From contig NZ_QUOV01000001.1 in assembly GCF_003390395.1 (NCBI RefSeq), positions 1,612,001 through 1,676,000 on the forward strand: a stretch of DNA of 64,000 nucleotides. Direction: 5' to 3'. The DNA comes from Thalassotalea euphylliae. Lineage in GTDB: Bacteria; Pseudomonadota; Gammaproteobacteria; Enterobacterales; Alteromonadaceae. Of this stretch, positions 33,990 through 43,734 are shown one piece after another (the stretch's first letter is position 1; each line of letters begins with the position of its first letter). Below the pieces are notes generated by a model. It searched no databases and was not told where the DNA came from. It was given only the letters and a program-made list of their open reading frames with translations. Made by a program: the position numbers and the translations under genes.

Positions 33990-34640
33990 TTACATCTCCA
34001 AAAAGTTTTTAATGATTTTGCTGCCATTTGCGCCTGAGCGCTCAGGGTGGAACTGACAACCAACAAAATTGTCTTTAACAATGGCAGCTGAAAACGCGCT
34101 GCCGTATTCACAGGCCGCTGCCGTGTAATCACTCACTGGTGCAGCAAAGCTGTGCACGAAGTAGAAGTAATCGCCAACATTGATGCCAGCAAATACGGGG
34201 TGGTCAATCACTGACGTTAGTGTGTTCCAACCCATATGCGGTAATCGCAGGCCATTTGCTTCAAGTGGTGCAACTGAGGTGGGAATTAAATCTAAACAGT
34301 CGATAATTTCCACGCCCTGATCTGTATCAGTTTGAGTGTGGCTCAGCGCTGAACTTTCACGAGAGTCGCTGCACATTAACTGCATACCTAAACAAAAGCC
34401 TAATACCGGTTGCGTTAACCCTTGAATACAGGCCACCAAGTTTTTCTCGCGAATATTTTCCATCGCGTGCTTGGCATTACCCACGCCGGGTAAAATGACT
34501 TTTTCTGCCACTTTAATCTTGGCTAAATCGTCGGTAATTTCGGCGTCAAAGCCTAGGCGCTTAATGGCGAATTTTACCGAGGAAAGATTGGCACAGCCGG
34601 TATCAACAATCACAAAACGGCTGTTTGCTTGCTCTGGCAT
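33990..34640 (-). CDS. hisH: Imidazole glycerol phosphate synthase, glutaminase subunit
   Basis: Class I glutamine amidotransferase supplying ammonia to HisF. 216 residues. The nucleophile is Cys in [11 protein letters not shown], and His/Glu are in CQFHPERSG. The N-terminal [13 protein letters not shown] is conserved. There is an unusually Ser/Thr-rich insert after the nucleophile elbow ([17 protein letters not shown]). Overlaps hisB by one base and precedes hisA by one base. Confidence 0.97.
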   Translation of the reverse strand: MPEQANSRFVIVDTGCANLSSVKFAIKRLGFDAEITDDLAKIKVAEKVILPGVGNAKHAMENIREKNLVACIQGLTQPVLGFCLGMQLMCSDSRESSALSHTQTDTDQGVEIIDCLDLIPTSVAPLEANGLRLPHMGWNTLTSVIDHPVFAGINVGDYFYFVHSFAAPVSDYTAAACEYGSAFSAAIVKDNFVGCQFHPERSGANGSKIIKNFLEM

Positions 34641-35707
34641 TACAGCGCTCCTTTGGTGCTTGGCAATTCGCTACCTTGTACGGTAATTGCTTGGCGCAAT
34701 GCGCGGCCAAAGACTTTAAACAAGCTTTCTACTTGGTGGTGACAGTTACCTTCTGTGGTTGAAAGGTGCAAGGTTACCGCCATGCTGTCGGCTAATGAGC
34801 GGAAAAAGTGCGATACCATTTGCGTTGACATTGTACCGACACGGCTGTCGGTAAAGTTAGCATCGAATTCAAGCCAAGGGCGGCCAGATAAATCAATCGC
34901 ACATTCGGCTCGGCATTCATCCATCGGCAAGACAAAGCCAAAGCGACCAATACCGCGTTTGTCACCTAGTGCTTGTTTTAACGCACTGCCTAGTGCTAAT
35001 GCGGTGTCTTCCACGCTGTGGTGTTCGTCGATGTGGTAATCGCCGTCTACTTTTACTGTTAGCGCAAAACCGCCGTGCGTAGAAATTTGCTCTAACATGT
35101 GATCGAAAAAGCCAAGGCCAGTGTTAATGCTGTTGCCTGTGCCATCAAGGTTAACATCAATGGTGATGTCGGTTTCTTTGGTGGTGCGAGTAACGGTTGC
35201 CTTGCGCGGCTGAGTTAATAGTTGCTCAGCAATGGCATCCCAGTTTAGGGTGTCACGGTTGTAGCGCAGCCCTTGGATGCCCATGTTAGCGGCAAGTTGC
35301 ATGTCGGTTTCGCGATCGCCAATCACGTAAGAGTTAGCAAAGTTAACTTTACCTTGCTGCAAGTAGTCAGACACCATGCCAAGCTTTGGCTTGCGGCAGT
35401 TACAGTTGTCTTTTTCAAAGTGTGGGCATAACAACACATCGTCGAAAATCACCCCTTGTGAGGTGAAGAAATCCATCATTTTGTTGTGTGGTAAGTCAAA
35501 ATCCGCTTGCGGGTAGCTGTCGGTGCCTAAACCGTCTTGGTTCGATACCATGACAAGGCGAAAGCCTTTTGCTTGTAGGGCAAGCAGTACAGGGATAACT
35601 TTTGGTTCGAAGACCAGTTTTTCTAGGGTATCGACTTGAAAATCTACTGGCGGCTCTTCAATTAACGTGCCGTCGCGGTCGATAAATAAAATATTTTGTC
35701 CACTCAT
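34640..35707 (-). CDS. hisB: Bifunctional histidinol-phosphatase / imidazoleglycerol-phosphate dehydratase
   Basis: Steps 7 and 9 of histidine synthesis in one 355-residue protein, the enterobacterial-type fusion. The N-terminal HAD phosphatase has [12 protein letters not shown] (nucleophile and acid Asp), a zinc loop [14 protein letters not shown] and [13 protein letters not shown]. The C-terminal IGPD (about 165-355) has the His-rich manganese motifs [22 protein letters not shown] and [10 protein letters not shown]. One-base overlaps join it to hisC and hisH. Confidence 0.98.
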   Translation of the reverse strand: MSGQNILFIDRDGTLIEEPPVDFQVDTLEKLVFEPKVIPVLLALQAKGFRLVMVSNQDGLGTDSYPQADFDLPHNKMMDFFTSQGVIFDDVLLCPHFEKDNCNCRKPKLGMVSDYLQQGKVNFANSYVIGDRETDMQLAANMGIQGLRYNRDTLNWDAIAEQLLTQPRKATVTRTTKETDITIDVNLDGTGNSINTGLGFFDHMLEQISTHGGFALTVKVDGDYHIDEHHSVEDTALALGSALKQALGDKRGIGRFGFVLPMDECRAECAIDLSGRPWLEFDANFTDSRVGTMSTQMVSHFFRSLADSMAVTLHLSTTEGNCHHQVESLFKVFGRALRQAITVQGSELPSTKGAL

Positions 35708-36876
35708 TAATTTGTTTCCTGTACTGATACCGCAGAAGTGTTTGTGACCAGATTTGTCATTGTTTTTTGTACTAAGTCCATCTCGCGCTTACTGCCAATA
35801 GAAATGCGTAGGCAGTTTTCCAATTGCAGTTGTTTTGATTGATCGCGAATTAATATGCCTTGCGCTTTAAGCCCGTCAAAAATTTCAGTTTTTAATGGCG
35901 TGCGAAACAGTACAAAGTTGGCGTCGCTGGCAAACACCTCATCAACCCAGCTTTGCGTTTCTAACCAGTTAATCAGGCTTTGGCGAAGTATTTTTGTTTC
36001 TTCAACGCGCACTTTCATTAACTGTAAATTATCACCAGTCAATGCTTGGCTGGCAATTTCTGCAACTGGCGCTGAAATAGGGTAAGGGGCGATCACTTTG
36101 CTTAGCAGGGTGATAATTTCTTTTGACGCCAGTGTAAAACCACAGCGTAAGCCCGCGAGCGCAAAGGCTTTAGAAAGCGTGCGCAGTACTACTAAATTAG
36201 GGTAGTCAGCTAACCAGCTTTGCGCTGAATCTTCCGGTGAAAATTCAATATAAGCTTCATCCACCACGACAATGGCTTTGTCTTGTGCTGCTTCTAACAC
36301 AGCTTTAATTTGTGCTTTTGGCAGCAAGTTGCCCGTTGGGTTGCCCGGCGAACATAAAAACACCACATTGACGTTATCAAGCTGCTCGATAATGCCGTCA
36401 ACATCCAACTGATTATTCACTTGTGGTACTTTAACAATACCTGCACCGTGATTTTCGGCGCTAATGGCGTACATGCCGTATGTTGGCGGGCAGATTAAAA
36501 TGCTGTCTTGGTATGCCGTACAGAAAGTGCGAATAATCAATTCAATACCTTCGTCAGCACCGCGTGTTGCCAGCAATTGTTCAACAGGTAAGTCGCTATA
36601 TTCGCTGTAGGCTTCCATCAAGTTTTCTGGTTGAAAATCTGGGTAGCGGTTAATGCAATCGGCGCTTAGCTGGTATTTACCAGGCCCCGAAGCTTCGTTA
36701 GCATTCAACCAAATTTTGCTATTAAAGGTTTGCTCGCCACTGTCTTTTGCGCCACTGTCTTTTGCTCCGGCATCTGCATCCGCTTTTTGTAAGCGGCGTG
36801 CCGACTGATAAGGCACCATCTCGATAAGCTCTGCACGTGCGAGCTTTTCTGCACTAGATAAATCTTTAGTTGCCAT
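35707..36876 (-). CDS. hisC: Histidinol-phosphate aminotransferase
   Basis: PLP enzyme transferring an amino group from glutamate to imidazole acetol phosphate. 389 residues, slightly long. The extra part is an N-terminal Asp/Gly/Ser-rich loop containing the repeat [10 protein letters not shown], made by an exact 15-bp duplication (36736-36765). The PLP lysine is in [14 protein letters not shown]. Other motifs are [29 protein letters not shown] and the C-terminal LRISIGS. One-base overlaps with hisD and hisB. Confidence 0.97.
   Translation of the reverse strand: MATKDLSSAEKLARAELIEMVPYQSARRLQKADADAGAKDSGAKDSGEQTFNSKIWLNANEASGPGKYQLSADCINRYPDFQPENLMEAYSEYSDLPVEQLLATRGADEGIELIIRTFCTAYQDSILICPPTYGMYAISAENHGAGIVKVPQVNNQLDVDGIIEQLDNVNVVFLCSPGNPTGNLLPKAQIKAVLEAAQDKAIVVVDEAYIEFSPEDSAQSWLADYPNLVVLRTLSKAFALAGLRCGFTLASKEIITLLSKVIAPYPISAPVAEIASQALTGDNLQLMKVRVEETKILRQSLINWLETQSWVDEVFASDANFVLFRTPLKTEIFDGLKAQGILIRDQSKQLQLENCLRISIGSKREMDLVQKTMTNLVTNTSAVSVQETN
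36736..36765. repeat. Exact 15-bp tandem duplication inside hisC
   Basis: GCCACTGTCTTTTGC occurs twice in a row (plus strand), in frame, adding one Ala-Lys-Asp-Ser-Gly unit to the N-terminal loop of HisC. Confidence 0.85.
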
Positions 36877-38201
36877 TAGCTTTCGCCTTCTAATCGTATG
36901 GTTACCGCTTTTTGGTGCGCCATTAAACCTTCCGCGTCGGTTAGCTCGATGATTGCAGGCGCTAAATTTGCCAAGCCTTGACGGGTAATTTGCTGCACCG
37001 TGTAACGGCGAGAGAAATCTGCAAGTGATAAACTACTGACAACTTTTGAATAGCCGTAAGTCGGTAGCACGTGGTTAGTACCACTGGCGTAATCACCAGC
37101 AGATTCTGGCGTGTAAGCACCCAAGAAAATAGAGCCAGCATTACGTAGCTTACCTACTAAGCATTCTGGCTCAGCCGTTTGCACAATTAAGTGCTCTGGG
37201 CCGTAAAGATTAGATACTTCAACTGCCGTGGCGATATCGTCGGTTAAAATTAAACGACTTTTTGACAGTGCTGCACGAGCAATGTCGGCACGAGGTAATT
37301 CCGCTAATTGACGATCTAGTGCTTCGCGCACATTGGCAATTTGTGTTTCGCTATCTGACAGCAAAATCACTTGGCTGTCTTCGCCGTGCTCGGCTTGCGA
37401 AAGTAAATCAGCAGCAACAAAATCAGCATTTGCGCGGCTATCGGCAATCACCAACACTTCAGATGGGCCCGCTGGCATATCAATGGCGAAACCGGGGATT
37501 TTTTGCGACAGCTGCTTTTTCGCTTCGGTCACGAAACGGTTACCTGGGCCAAATACTTTATTGACGGATTTGATTGACTCTGTGCCAAGGGCAAGGGCGG
37601 CAACCGCTTGTGCGCCGCCAACGGCGTATATTTCATCAATGCCACAAAGCTTTGCCGCCGCTAGTACTTCGGGGGCGATATCGCCATTTTTATCTGGTGG
37701 TGATACCAACACTTTGCGCGGGCAATCAGCGAGCTCGGCTGGCACACCTAGCATTAACACCGTAGAAGGTAATGGCGCGCTGCCGGCTGGAATGTATAAA
37801 CCCACCGCTTCAATGGCTTCAGTTTTTAACACGCAAGTGACACCGGGGCAGGTTTCTACCACGATATCTTCTTGTTGCTGTGCTTGGTGAAAGCGTTTGA
37901 TTTGGCCGTAAGCGGTTTCCAACGCTTCAAGGCGGGCTGGTGATAAGCTATCAATGGCTGCTTTTACTTGCGCTGTCGTCACTTTCAGTGATTCTAGGCG
38001 AATACCGTCAAAGCGCTCTGTTAGGTTGATGAGCGCAGCATCGCCTTGCTCTGCCACCTGATTAACAATGTTATCGACTTGCGTGGCAAGTAAGCTGCTT
38101 TCCGCAATTGCTGGCCTTGCCAGCGCATTTTGCTGTTCTTGATCAGAGATACTTGACCAAGTTGTCGTTGGCAGTAATGACAATAAAGATTGTGTGCCCA
38201 T
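36876..38201 (-). CDS. hisD: Histidinol dehydrogenase
   Basis: Zinc- and NAD-dependent oxidation of histidinol to histidine, the last two steps. 441 residues. The family signature region is DLLSQAEHGEDSQVILLS (zinc Gln and His). NAD and substrate regions are YIPAGSAPLPSTVLMLGVPA, GPSEVLVIAD and GTNHVLPTYGYSK, and the C-terminal catalytic Glu-His is NLYGPEHLIV. Spaced 11 bp from hisG and overlapping hisC by one base. Confidence 0.98.
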   Translation of the reverse strand: MGTQSLLSLLPTTTWSSISDQEQQNALARPAIAESSLLATQVDNIVNQVAEQGDAALINLTERFDGIRLESLKVTTAQVKAAIDSLSPARLEALETAYGQIKRFHQAQQQEDIVVETCPGVTCVLKTEAIEAVGLYIPAGSAPLPSTVLMLGVPAELADCPRKVLVSPPDKNGDIAPEVLAAAKLCGIDEIYAVGGAQAVAALALGTESIKSVNKVFGPGNRFVTEAKKQLSQKIPGFAIDMPAGPSEVLVIADSRANADFVAADLLSQAEHGEDSQVILLSDSETQIANVREALDRQLAELPRADIARAALSKSRLILTDDIATAVEVSNLYGPEHLIVQTAEPECLVGKLRNAGSIFLGAYTPESAGDYASGTNHVLPTYGYSKVVSSLSLADFSRRYTVQQITRQGLANLAPAIIELTDAEGLMAHQKAVTIRLEGES

Positions 38202-38212
38202 GGTGTTTGCCC

Positions 38213-39109
38213 TTAACCCATCATTTTTTCAATTGGCATGACCAAAATTGAGTCACAGCCGAGTGCTTTTAATGCTTCCATGGTTTCCCAGAAGAAGGTT
38301 TCGGTGGCAACGACGTGTACTGCCACTAAGTCGTCGCGACCCGCTAATGGTAATACCGTTGGTGTCTCTTTACCTGGCATTAGGTTGCTGACTTCGTCTA
38401 ATTTGTCTTTTGGCGCGTGCAGCATAATGTACTTGCTTTCTTTGGCCTTCATTACCCCTTGAATGCGTGGTAACAAGGTATCGAGAATTGCTTGTTTTTC
38501 TGGCGCAAGTTCAACCCCTTGGATCAGTGACGCTTTAGAGCGGTAAATTACTTCCACTTCTTTTAGGCCATTGGCTTCAAGCGTTGCACCCGTTGATACC
38601 AAGTCGCAAATACCGTCGGCTAAACCAACACGTGGCGCAACCTCTACCGAGCCTTTTAATAAACAAAAATCAACGTTAATGCCGTTTTCTTTAGCAAAGC
38701 GCTTCATTAACTGTGGATAGGTAGTGGCAAAACGCAAACCGTCGAGTGAGGCAAGGCCGGTGTAGTTAAATTCTTCTGGCATCGCAAGTGATAAACGACA
38801 GCCGCCGAAGTTTAAGCCGGTGGTTTTAGTGTAAGCAGAGTTTTGGCCTAATAACTCACGCTCTAGTGCGGTTTCTTCAAGTGTGTTGTCGCCAACAATA
38901 CCCAAGTCGCACACACCGTCCATCACTAGGCCAGGAATATCGCTAGAGCGAACACGCATAATGTCGATAGGCATGTTAGTGACATGTGCCAACAGACGAC
39001 GATCACCCACATTAAGTTTTAAACCACAACGTTTAAGTAGTTGCTGTGTTTCGTCGCTCAGGCGACCTGACTTTTGCATGGCGATGCGTAAGCGTGTTTC
39101 TGTAGTCAT
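38213..39109 (-). CDS. hisG: ATP phosphoribosyltransferase (long form)
   Basis: First, feedback-inhibited step of histidine synthesis. 298 residues, the long HisG form that carries its own C-terminal ACT-like regulatory domain (about 225-298, [20 protein letters not shown]), so no HisZ is needed. The catalytic part has [36 protein letters not shown] and the PRPP loop within it. First structural gene of the operon; the attenuator ends 85 bp upstream. Confidence 0.98.
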   Translation of the reverse strand: MTTETRLRIAMQKSGRLSDETQQLLKRCGLKLNVGDRRLLAHVTNMPIDIMRVRSSDIPGLVMDGVCDLGIVGDNTLEETALERELLGQNSAYTKTTGLNFGGCRLSLAMPEEFNYTGLASLDGLRFATTYPQLMKRFAKENGINVDFCLLKGSVEVAPRVGLADGICDLVSTGATLEANGLKEVEVIYRSKASLIQGVELAPEKQAILDTLLPRIQGVMKAKESKYIMLHAPKDKLDEVSNLMPGKETPTVLPLAGRDDLVAVHVVATETFFWETMEALKALGCDSILVMPIEKMMG

Positions 39110-39194
39110 TTTCCCTTCCTAAAATAAGTATAAATTTAAAATTTTTTGTAAATTGTCAATTTTGTTTAGTGCTAATTCGTTAGGCCATAAAACG

Positions 39195-39233
39195 TAAAAA
39201 ACCCCGAGAGAGTTTGACTCTTTCGGGGTTTTT
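39195..39233 (-). terminator. his operon attenuator (rho-independent terminator)
   Basis: Minus-strand stem ACCCCGAAAGAGT / ACTCTCTCGGGGT with loop CAA, one mismatch, flanked by A and T runs. The upstream leader segment CTCTTTCAGCGG can pair instead with GAAAGAG of the terminator's first arm, and GCCGCT/AGCGGC with CTCAG/CTGAG form the earlier stem. These are the alternative foldings expected of a his attenuator. Confidence 0.92.
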
Positions 39234-39295
39234 AGAATTCTTCAATTCGCATGCCGCTGAAAGAGCCATAGCCCTCAGCGAATAAACCTGAGCGG

Positions 39296-39346
39296 CTAAT
39301 CCGTGTGATGGTGATGATGATGGATTTTGCTGAGGTTTAATAACAT
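39296..39346 (-). CDS. hisL: his operon leader peptide
   Basis: A 16-codon frame, ATG 39346 to TAG 39296, reading MLLNLSKIHHHHHHTD. Six consecutive histidine codons (CAT CAT CAT CAC CAT CAC) let ribosome stalling report charged histidyl-tRNA. It is followed by the antiterminator/terminator structures and then hisG. Position, content and structure together make this certain in kind, although it is too short for ordinary gene finding. Confidence 0.93.
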   Translation of the reverse strand: MLLNLSKIHHHHHHTD

Positions 39347-39674
39347 TTAAGTTGCCTTTGTTTAGCTTTTAATTAGCTTAATATTCGTTTCTGTTTTTCA
39401 GTGCATAACTGTTCGTATGCGTCTTGCAAATAACAATACTGACTAAAGTTGCGCTTCGCAACCCCTAAAAATGATTCTTTTATGACAAAAAGTTGTTAGT
39501 TATTGCTGCTAGCGCTAATGTTGTTGAAAAACCAGCCGATACAGGGGGAGAATTTCTAGCTTTTATAGTGGTCATAAATAGTAGGCATTAGCGCTGACCA
39601 ATATGAAAACATCATCAACAATATTCTCTTTCATTATATTAGCTACATAAGCGGGAGAAGGTGCACAGTAAACA
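39347..39674. other. Divergent promoter region between hisL and the gene at 39675
   Basis: 328 bp, AT-rich, no gene. It must hold the his promoter (minus strand) and the promoter of the next gene. No -35/-10 pair stands out clearly enough to call. Confidence 0.5.
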
Positions 39675-40193
39675 ATGGATATTTTTACGACTCAGCTTGC
39701 AAAGCTTGCTCCAAATCGATTGCAACCGAAAAAACTCAAAGTCAATCGCTTAACCAAGCAAAGCCCTTCTAAAAATATTGATGAAGAGCACGAGCACCTC
39801 GATGCTCACGATACAACTACCACCACATATCAACACGCGAAACAACAATTCTCTGAAGTAGTTGATGTTGAGATAGCGCATCAACAAAATGCTAATGCGG
39901 ATGATGAAGAAGGCATAGTAGATAAAAAACAAAGCTCTGTAGCATCGGAAGATGCCGAGCATACTAGTGCACCCGTAAATGCAGCAGCCCAACCTAATAC
40001 CATTCAGCCGAAAATAGATAGCCACATCCAGAAACGCGTTGAACAAGAAGGTGTCGAAGTGCCAAGCGATGAAGCATTAGCCCAGGTTGTTTACCAGCGG
40101 CCAACAATTGGTAACTCTGTTGCTAGCGAAAAAGCCGATGAAAACGCCAGTGATGACGATGACCACGACCAGCATTTAGATATTTTTGTTTAA
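39675..40193 (+). CDS. Hypothetical low-complexity acidic protein
   Basis: Not recognised. 172 residues, hydrophilic, rich in Asp, Glu, Gln, His and Thr, without signal peptide or membrane helix, probably disordered. It starts MDIFTTQLAKLAPNRLQPKK and ends DDDDHDQHLDIFV, so a D-I-F tripeptide stands at both ends. The only ordered-looking part is QPKIDSHIQKRVEQEGVEVP. Purine-rich GGGAGAAG precedes the ATG. It lies just upstream of yoaA in the same direction. Confidence 0.6.
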   Translation: MDIFTTQLAKLAPNRLQPKKLKVNRLTKQSPSKNIDEEHEHLDAHDTTTTTYQHAKQQFSEVVDVEIAHQQNANADDEEGIVDKKQSSVASEDAEHTSAPVNAAAQPNTIQPKIDSHIQKRVEQEGVEVPSDEALAQVVYQRPTIGNSVASEKADENASDDDDHDQHLDIFV

Positions 40194-40210
40194 TCCTCAC
40201 AATCTACCGA

Positions 40211-40216
40211 TATAAT
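40211..40216 (+). promoter_or_regulatory. Candidate -10 box for yoaA-tsaB
   Basis: A perfect TATAAT 36 bp before the yoaA start codon. A weak -35 (TTTAAT at 40189-40194) lies 16 bp upstream, overlapping the end of the preceding gene. Confidence 0.45.
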
Positions 40217-40251
40217 AGCGCCTTTGTTATTTTCTCGGTAATTTTGCGCAG

Positions 40252-42183
40252 ATGAGCACAGTTGCACAGGCTTTTTCATCAAGTGGTTTATTGGCAAAAG
40301 CCATTAATGGTTTTTCCCCTCGCCAAGCACAACTTGATATGGCGCTAGAAGTTGAACAAGCGATTGCCAAGCAACATACCTTAATTGTTGAAGCGGGTAC
40401 CGGAACCGGTAAAACCTTTGCTTATTTGATCCCTGCGTTGATGTCGGATAAAAAAGTGATTGTTTCTACGGGTACTAAAACCCTACAAGAGCAGTTATTT
40501 CACAAAGATATTCCGGTTATCCGCAAAGCGTTAGCAACGGGCGCGCAAATGGCGCTGTTAAAAGGGCGTGCCAATTACTTGTGCATCTACCGAATGGAGC
40601 AATTTCAGCACACGCGTGGTGTGTTAGATGCGCAAGGGTTAGCTGATTTTGTGCAGGTGAAACATTGGGCGAATAGCACGCATGCAGGCGATATCGGTGA
40701 GCTAGACTCGGTTGCCGAAGACTCTAGCATATTTCCACATATCACCAGTACCGCTGATAATTGTTTGGCGCGAGACTGCCCGCATTTCGAAGATTGCTAC
40801 TTGGTTAAAGCCCGTCAAAAGGCGATAGAAGCCGATGTTGTTGTGGTTAACCACCATCTGTTTTTTGCGGATATGGCACTGAAAGACACGGGCTTTGGTG
40901 AGTTAATCCCGAAAGCCGATGTGGTGATATTTGATGAGGCCCATCAAATATCCGATATTGCCAGCGAATACTTTGGTGAGTCGTTTTCAACAAGGCAAGT
41001 GCAAGAGCTTTGTAGCGACGTTATTCAAGCCTACAAAACTAGCGTTACAGACGTGAAACAACTGGGTAAAGCCGCAGAAAAGCTTGAGCGAACTTGCCAA
41101 GATTTTCGTCTGCTCTTTGCTCATGATCCTGAGCGCGGCAATTGGCGAGAGAAATGGCACAATGCCCGCATTCGTCAAGCGTTTGAACACTTAAAAACCG
41201 ATTTAGATTTTTTATATCAAGTGCTCAAACTGAATGTCTCGCGCAATGAGCTGGTGGACAATTGTTTTGAGCGAGCAGTGACACTGTTATCTAAGTACGA
41301 CATCGTTGCCAATATCGACGCCTTTGAAGTTAGCCTTTGGTACGAAACAACACGCCGCCATATTACGCTGCATCAAACCCCGTTATCGATTGCCGACAAG
41401 TTTAGCCAAGTAGTCAGCGAGTCTGGCGCTGGTTGGATTTTTACCAGTGCGACACTGGCGGTAAATAATGGTTTCGAGCATTTTGCTAGGCCACTGGGCT
41501 TATCACAAGGGCATACGCTAATGCTGGATAGCCCATTTGACTATCTAAATCAGTCTCAGCTTGTGGTGCCACGTTATTTGCCTGAACCAAACGATAGGGG
41601 TAGGGCGTTAGCTTTAGCGGAATTAGCTGTGCCGTTAATTAACAGTGCTGCGGGTGCGTGTTTTATGCTGTTTACTAGCTATCGCATGATGAACCAAGTG
41701 GCAGAGCTACTGGAAGATAAAATAGATAACCCGCTGTTGGTGCAAGGGCAAATGGCTAAGCGCAACTTACTGACCGAATTTATTGCCCAGCCTGATGCGG
41801 TATTGCTAGCAACGGCAAGCTTTTGGGAAGGGGTTGATGTTAGAGGCGACAAATTAACTTGTGTTATCATAGACAAATTGCCGTTTGCCTCGCCTGATGA
41901 GCCGTTATTACAAGCTCGGAGTGAAGATGCCCGAAGGCAGGGTAAAGACCCCTTTGCTGAAATTCAATTGCCCCAAGCCGTTATCGCCTTGAAACAAGGG
42001 GTTGGGCGATTAATTCGTGATGTTAACGATCGCGGCGTATTGGTGATTTGTGACAACCGCATTGTCAATCGCCCATACGGGCAGGTATTTTTATCCAGTT
42101 TACCGGAAATGCGACGCAGCCGAGATTTAGACAAAGCGGCATCTTTTTTAACAACTATTCATAGTGAGACCCAATCAAGGTGA
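40252..42183 (+). CDS. yoaA: ATP-dependent DNA helicase YoaA (DinG/XPD-like)
   Basis: 643-residue superfamily 2 iron-sulfur helicase. Walker A is VEAGTGTGKTFAYL (about 46-59). The 4Fe-4S cysteines are C106-type in RANYLCIYRM, then NCLARDCPHFEDCY. Walker B/DEAH is VIFDEAHQ. C-terminal motifs are ATASFWEGVDVRGD, IIDKLPFASP and QGVGRLIRD. YoaA acts at stalled replication forks with HolC in E. coli. Its end overlaps the tsaB start by four bases, the yoaA-tsaB order seen widely in gammaproteobacteria. Confidence 0.95.
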   Translation: MSTVAQAFSSSGLLAKAINGFSPRQAQLDMALEVEQAIAKQHTLIVEAGTGTGKTFAYLIPALMSDKKVIVSTGTKTLQEQLFHKDIPVIRKALATGAQMALLKGRANYLCIYRMEQFQHTRGVLDAQGLADFVQVKHWANSTHAGDIGELDSVAEDSSIFPHITSTADNCLARDCPHFEDCYLVKARQKAIEADVVVVNHHLFFADMALKDTGFGELIPKADVVIFDEAHQISDIASEYFGESFSTRQVQELCSDVIQAYKTSVTDVKQLGKAAEKLERTCQDFRLLFAHDPERGNWREKWHNARIRQAFEHLKTDLDFLYQVLKLNVSRNELVDNCFERAVTLLSKYDIVANIDAFEVSLWYETTRRHITLHQTPLSIADKFSQVVSESGAGWIFTSATLAVNNGFEHFARPLGLSQGHTLMLDSPFDYLNQSQLVVPRYLPEPNDRGRALALAELAVPLINSAAGACFMLFTSYRMMNQVAELLEDKIDNPLLVQGQMAKRNLLTEFIAQPDAVLLATASFWEGVDVRGDKLTCVIIDKLPFASPDEPLLQARSEDARRQGKDPFAEIQLPQAVIALKQGVGRLIRDVNDRGVLVICDNRIVNRPYGQVFLSSLPEMRRSRDLDKAASFLTTIHSETQSR

Positions 42184-42872
42184 ATTTACTAGCTATTGAT
42201 GCATCGACTGAAGCATGTTCAGTCGCCATTTTAAAAGACGATCAAGTATTTAGTGATTTTGAGTTATGCCCGCAATCACATAGCGTTGTGTTGTTGCCAA
42301 TGGTAGACAAGCTACTTGCCAAAGCTGGCGCGAAATTAACTGATTTTGACGCTTTAGTTTATGGCCGTGGCCCTGGCAGTTTTACCGGTGTTCGCATTGG
42401 TATTGGTGTCGCGCAAGGGTTAGCGTTTGCAGCCGATTTACCGACCATTGGTATTTCGACCATGCAGGCAATGGCCCAGCAGGCATACGAACAAGAAGGC
42501 AAAGACACCGTTAGTGTAGCTATTGATGCGAGAATGGCGGAAGTTTATTGCAGTAACTGGCAAGTAAACGAGCAAGGGCTAATGGCACTTGTCGGTGAAG
42601 AGCGCGTGCTTCCACCAGAGCAATTTGCGCAATCACTTGAGCAAGGTGAATATAAATATGGCGCAGGCACTGGATGGCAGGCCTATCAAGAAGCTTTTCA
42701 GTCAATTTGTGCTAACCTAGAAAAGATAAGTGTGATGTATCCTAACGCCCAATATATGTTGGCGCTTGCCAAACAAGAATTTATTACAGGCAAAGCGTTA
42801 CCAGCGGAGCATGCACAACCTGTTTATGTGCGTGATACCGTGTCTTGGAAAAAGCTACCAGGGCGAGAGTAG
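42180..42872 (+). CDS. tsaB: tRNA threonylcarbamoyladenosine biosynthesis protein TsaB
   Basis: Partner of TsaD and TsaE in making the universal t6A37 modification of ANN-decoding tRNAs. 230 residues from GTG 42180, beginning MNLLAIDASTEACSVAILKD. The ASKHA-fold dimer region is VYGRGPGSFTGVRIGIGVAQ. The C-terminal AQPVYVRDTVSWKKLPG is typical. Translationally coupled to yoaA by a GTGA overlap. Essential in most bacteria. Confidence 0.95.
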   Translation: MNLLAIDASTEACSVAILKDDQVFSDFELCPQSHSVVLLPMVDKLLAKAGAKLTDFDALVYGRGPGSFTGVRIGIGVAQGLAFAADLPTIGISTMQAMAQQAYEQEGKDTVSVAIDARMAEVYCSNWQVNEQGLMALVGEERVLPPEQFAQSLEQGEYKYGAGTGWQAYQEAFQSICANLEKISVMYPNAQYMLALAKQEFITGKALPAEHAQPVYVRDTVSWKKLPGRE

Positions 42873-42979
42873 TCTGTGATAAAACGACTGTAACGCTATT
42901 GTAAAAGAAGGTATTAGTTAAGCGGTATAACACCCATTGCGTTAGGACATCTTGTAAGAATTGATGCCAGCTTAATGCA

Positions 42980-43615
42980 ATGGAAATCTATAACACTAAT
43001 ACGACGATACCGCTAACACGCCAAAGCCGAGCTTTTGCTACTAATCAGCAGCGTGTTAGTGGCAATAACGATACCGATAACAACGCCCAAATAGAGCAGA
43101 TACGTCGTGTTCGTAATACTGAGCGAGTTGATCAAAACTCGCCACAAAACTTTCCTGTAGCTCAACCACCATCAGCTCAACTACAATCAGCCCAGCCACA
43201 AAATCAACCGCAAGCGCGGCAAAACCGTTTAGACTATAGCGAAGCGGCGATTGCCATTTTAGAGGAGCGCACTCAGCGGCAGAGCCGTCAGCGAGATATA
43301 GGCTTTCAGCAAGAGATAAGCCGTCAGCAAGATATAAGCCGTCAGCAAGGTTTAGCTAGTGAGCGAGATGCTGGCCTTCAGCGAGAGCTCGACTTTGAGC
43401 AGGAATTTAATCGACAACAAGATTTTAACCTGCCGCAGGGATTTAACCTTCAGCAAAGAAACCGCCAACAATCAGACGCATCATCAGGGCAATTTGCGGG
43501 TTACGACCGCCCATCTGCCGCTAACCGCACGGCTATTTCAGCCTATCAAACAGTTGAAGGCCTAGAAGAAAGGGATAACCTTGAGCAAATTCTTGGCGTA
43601 GACTTATACGCTTAA
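42980..43615 (+). CDS. Hypothetical Gln/Arg-rich protein
   Basis: No family recognised. 211 residues: N-terminus MEIYNTNTTIPLTRQSRAFA, a long Gln/Arg/Asp-rich middle with near-repeats (ISRQQDISRQQ and FNRQQDFNLPQGFNLQQ, coded by 18-bp DNA repeats near 43301-43350), and a more ordered end (TAISAYQTVEGLEERDNLEQ, ILGVDLYA). The AYQ...ERD...LGVDLYA ending recalls short conserved proteins of unknown role near tsaB in related genomes (from memory, unverified). The middle is likely disordered or coiled. Confidence 0.6.
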   Translation: MEIYNTNTTIPLTRQSRAFATNQQRVSGNNDTDNNAQIEQIRRVRNTERVDQNSPQNFPVAQPPSAQLQSAQPQNQPQARQNRLDYSEAAIAILEERTQRQSRQRDIGFQQEISRQQDISRQQGLASERDAGLQRELDFEQEFNRQQDFNLPQGFNLQQRNRQQSDASSGQFAGYDRPSAANRTAISAYQTVEGLEERDNLEQILGVDLYA

Positions 43616-43734
43616 AAACTTCGTGTACGCCTCTGAATAGTGTTAAATATTATTAATTTCAGTTACATAAACGTGCTTGCCAAATAATGGCTTAACATCC
43701 ACTATGATCTGCAAACTCATATATAGAGCCAATC

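Noticed and set aside
33989..34132. N-terminal extension of hisA into hisH
   Set aside because: The extra 48 residues are translated from hisH in another frame; HisA begins at the GTG at 33988 with its own ribosome-binding site.
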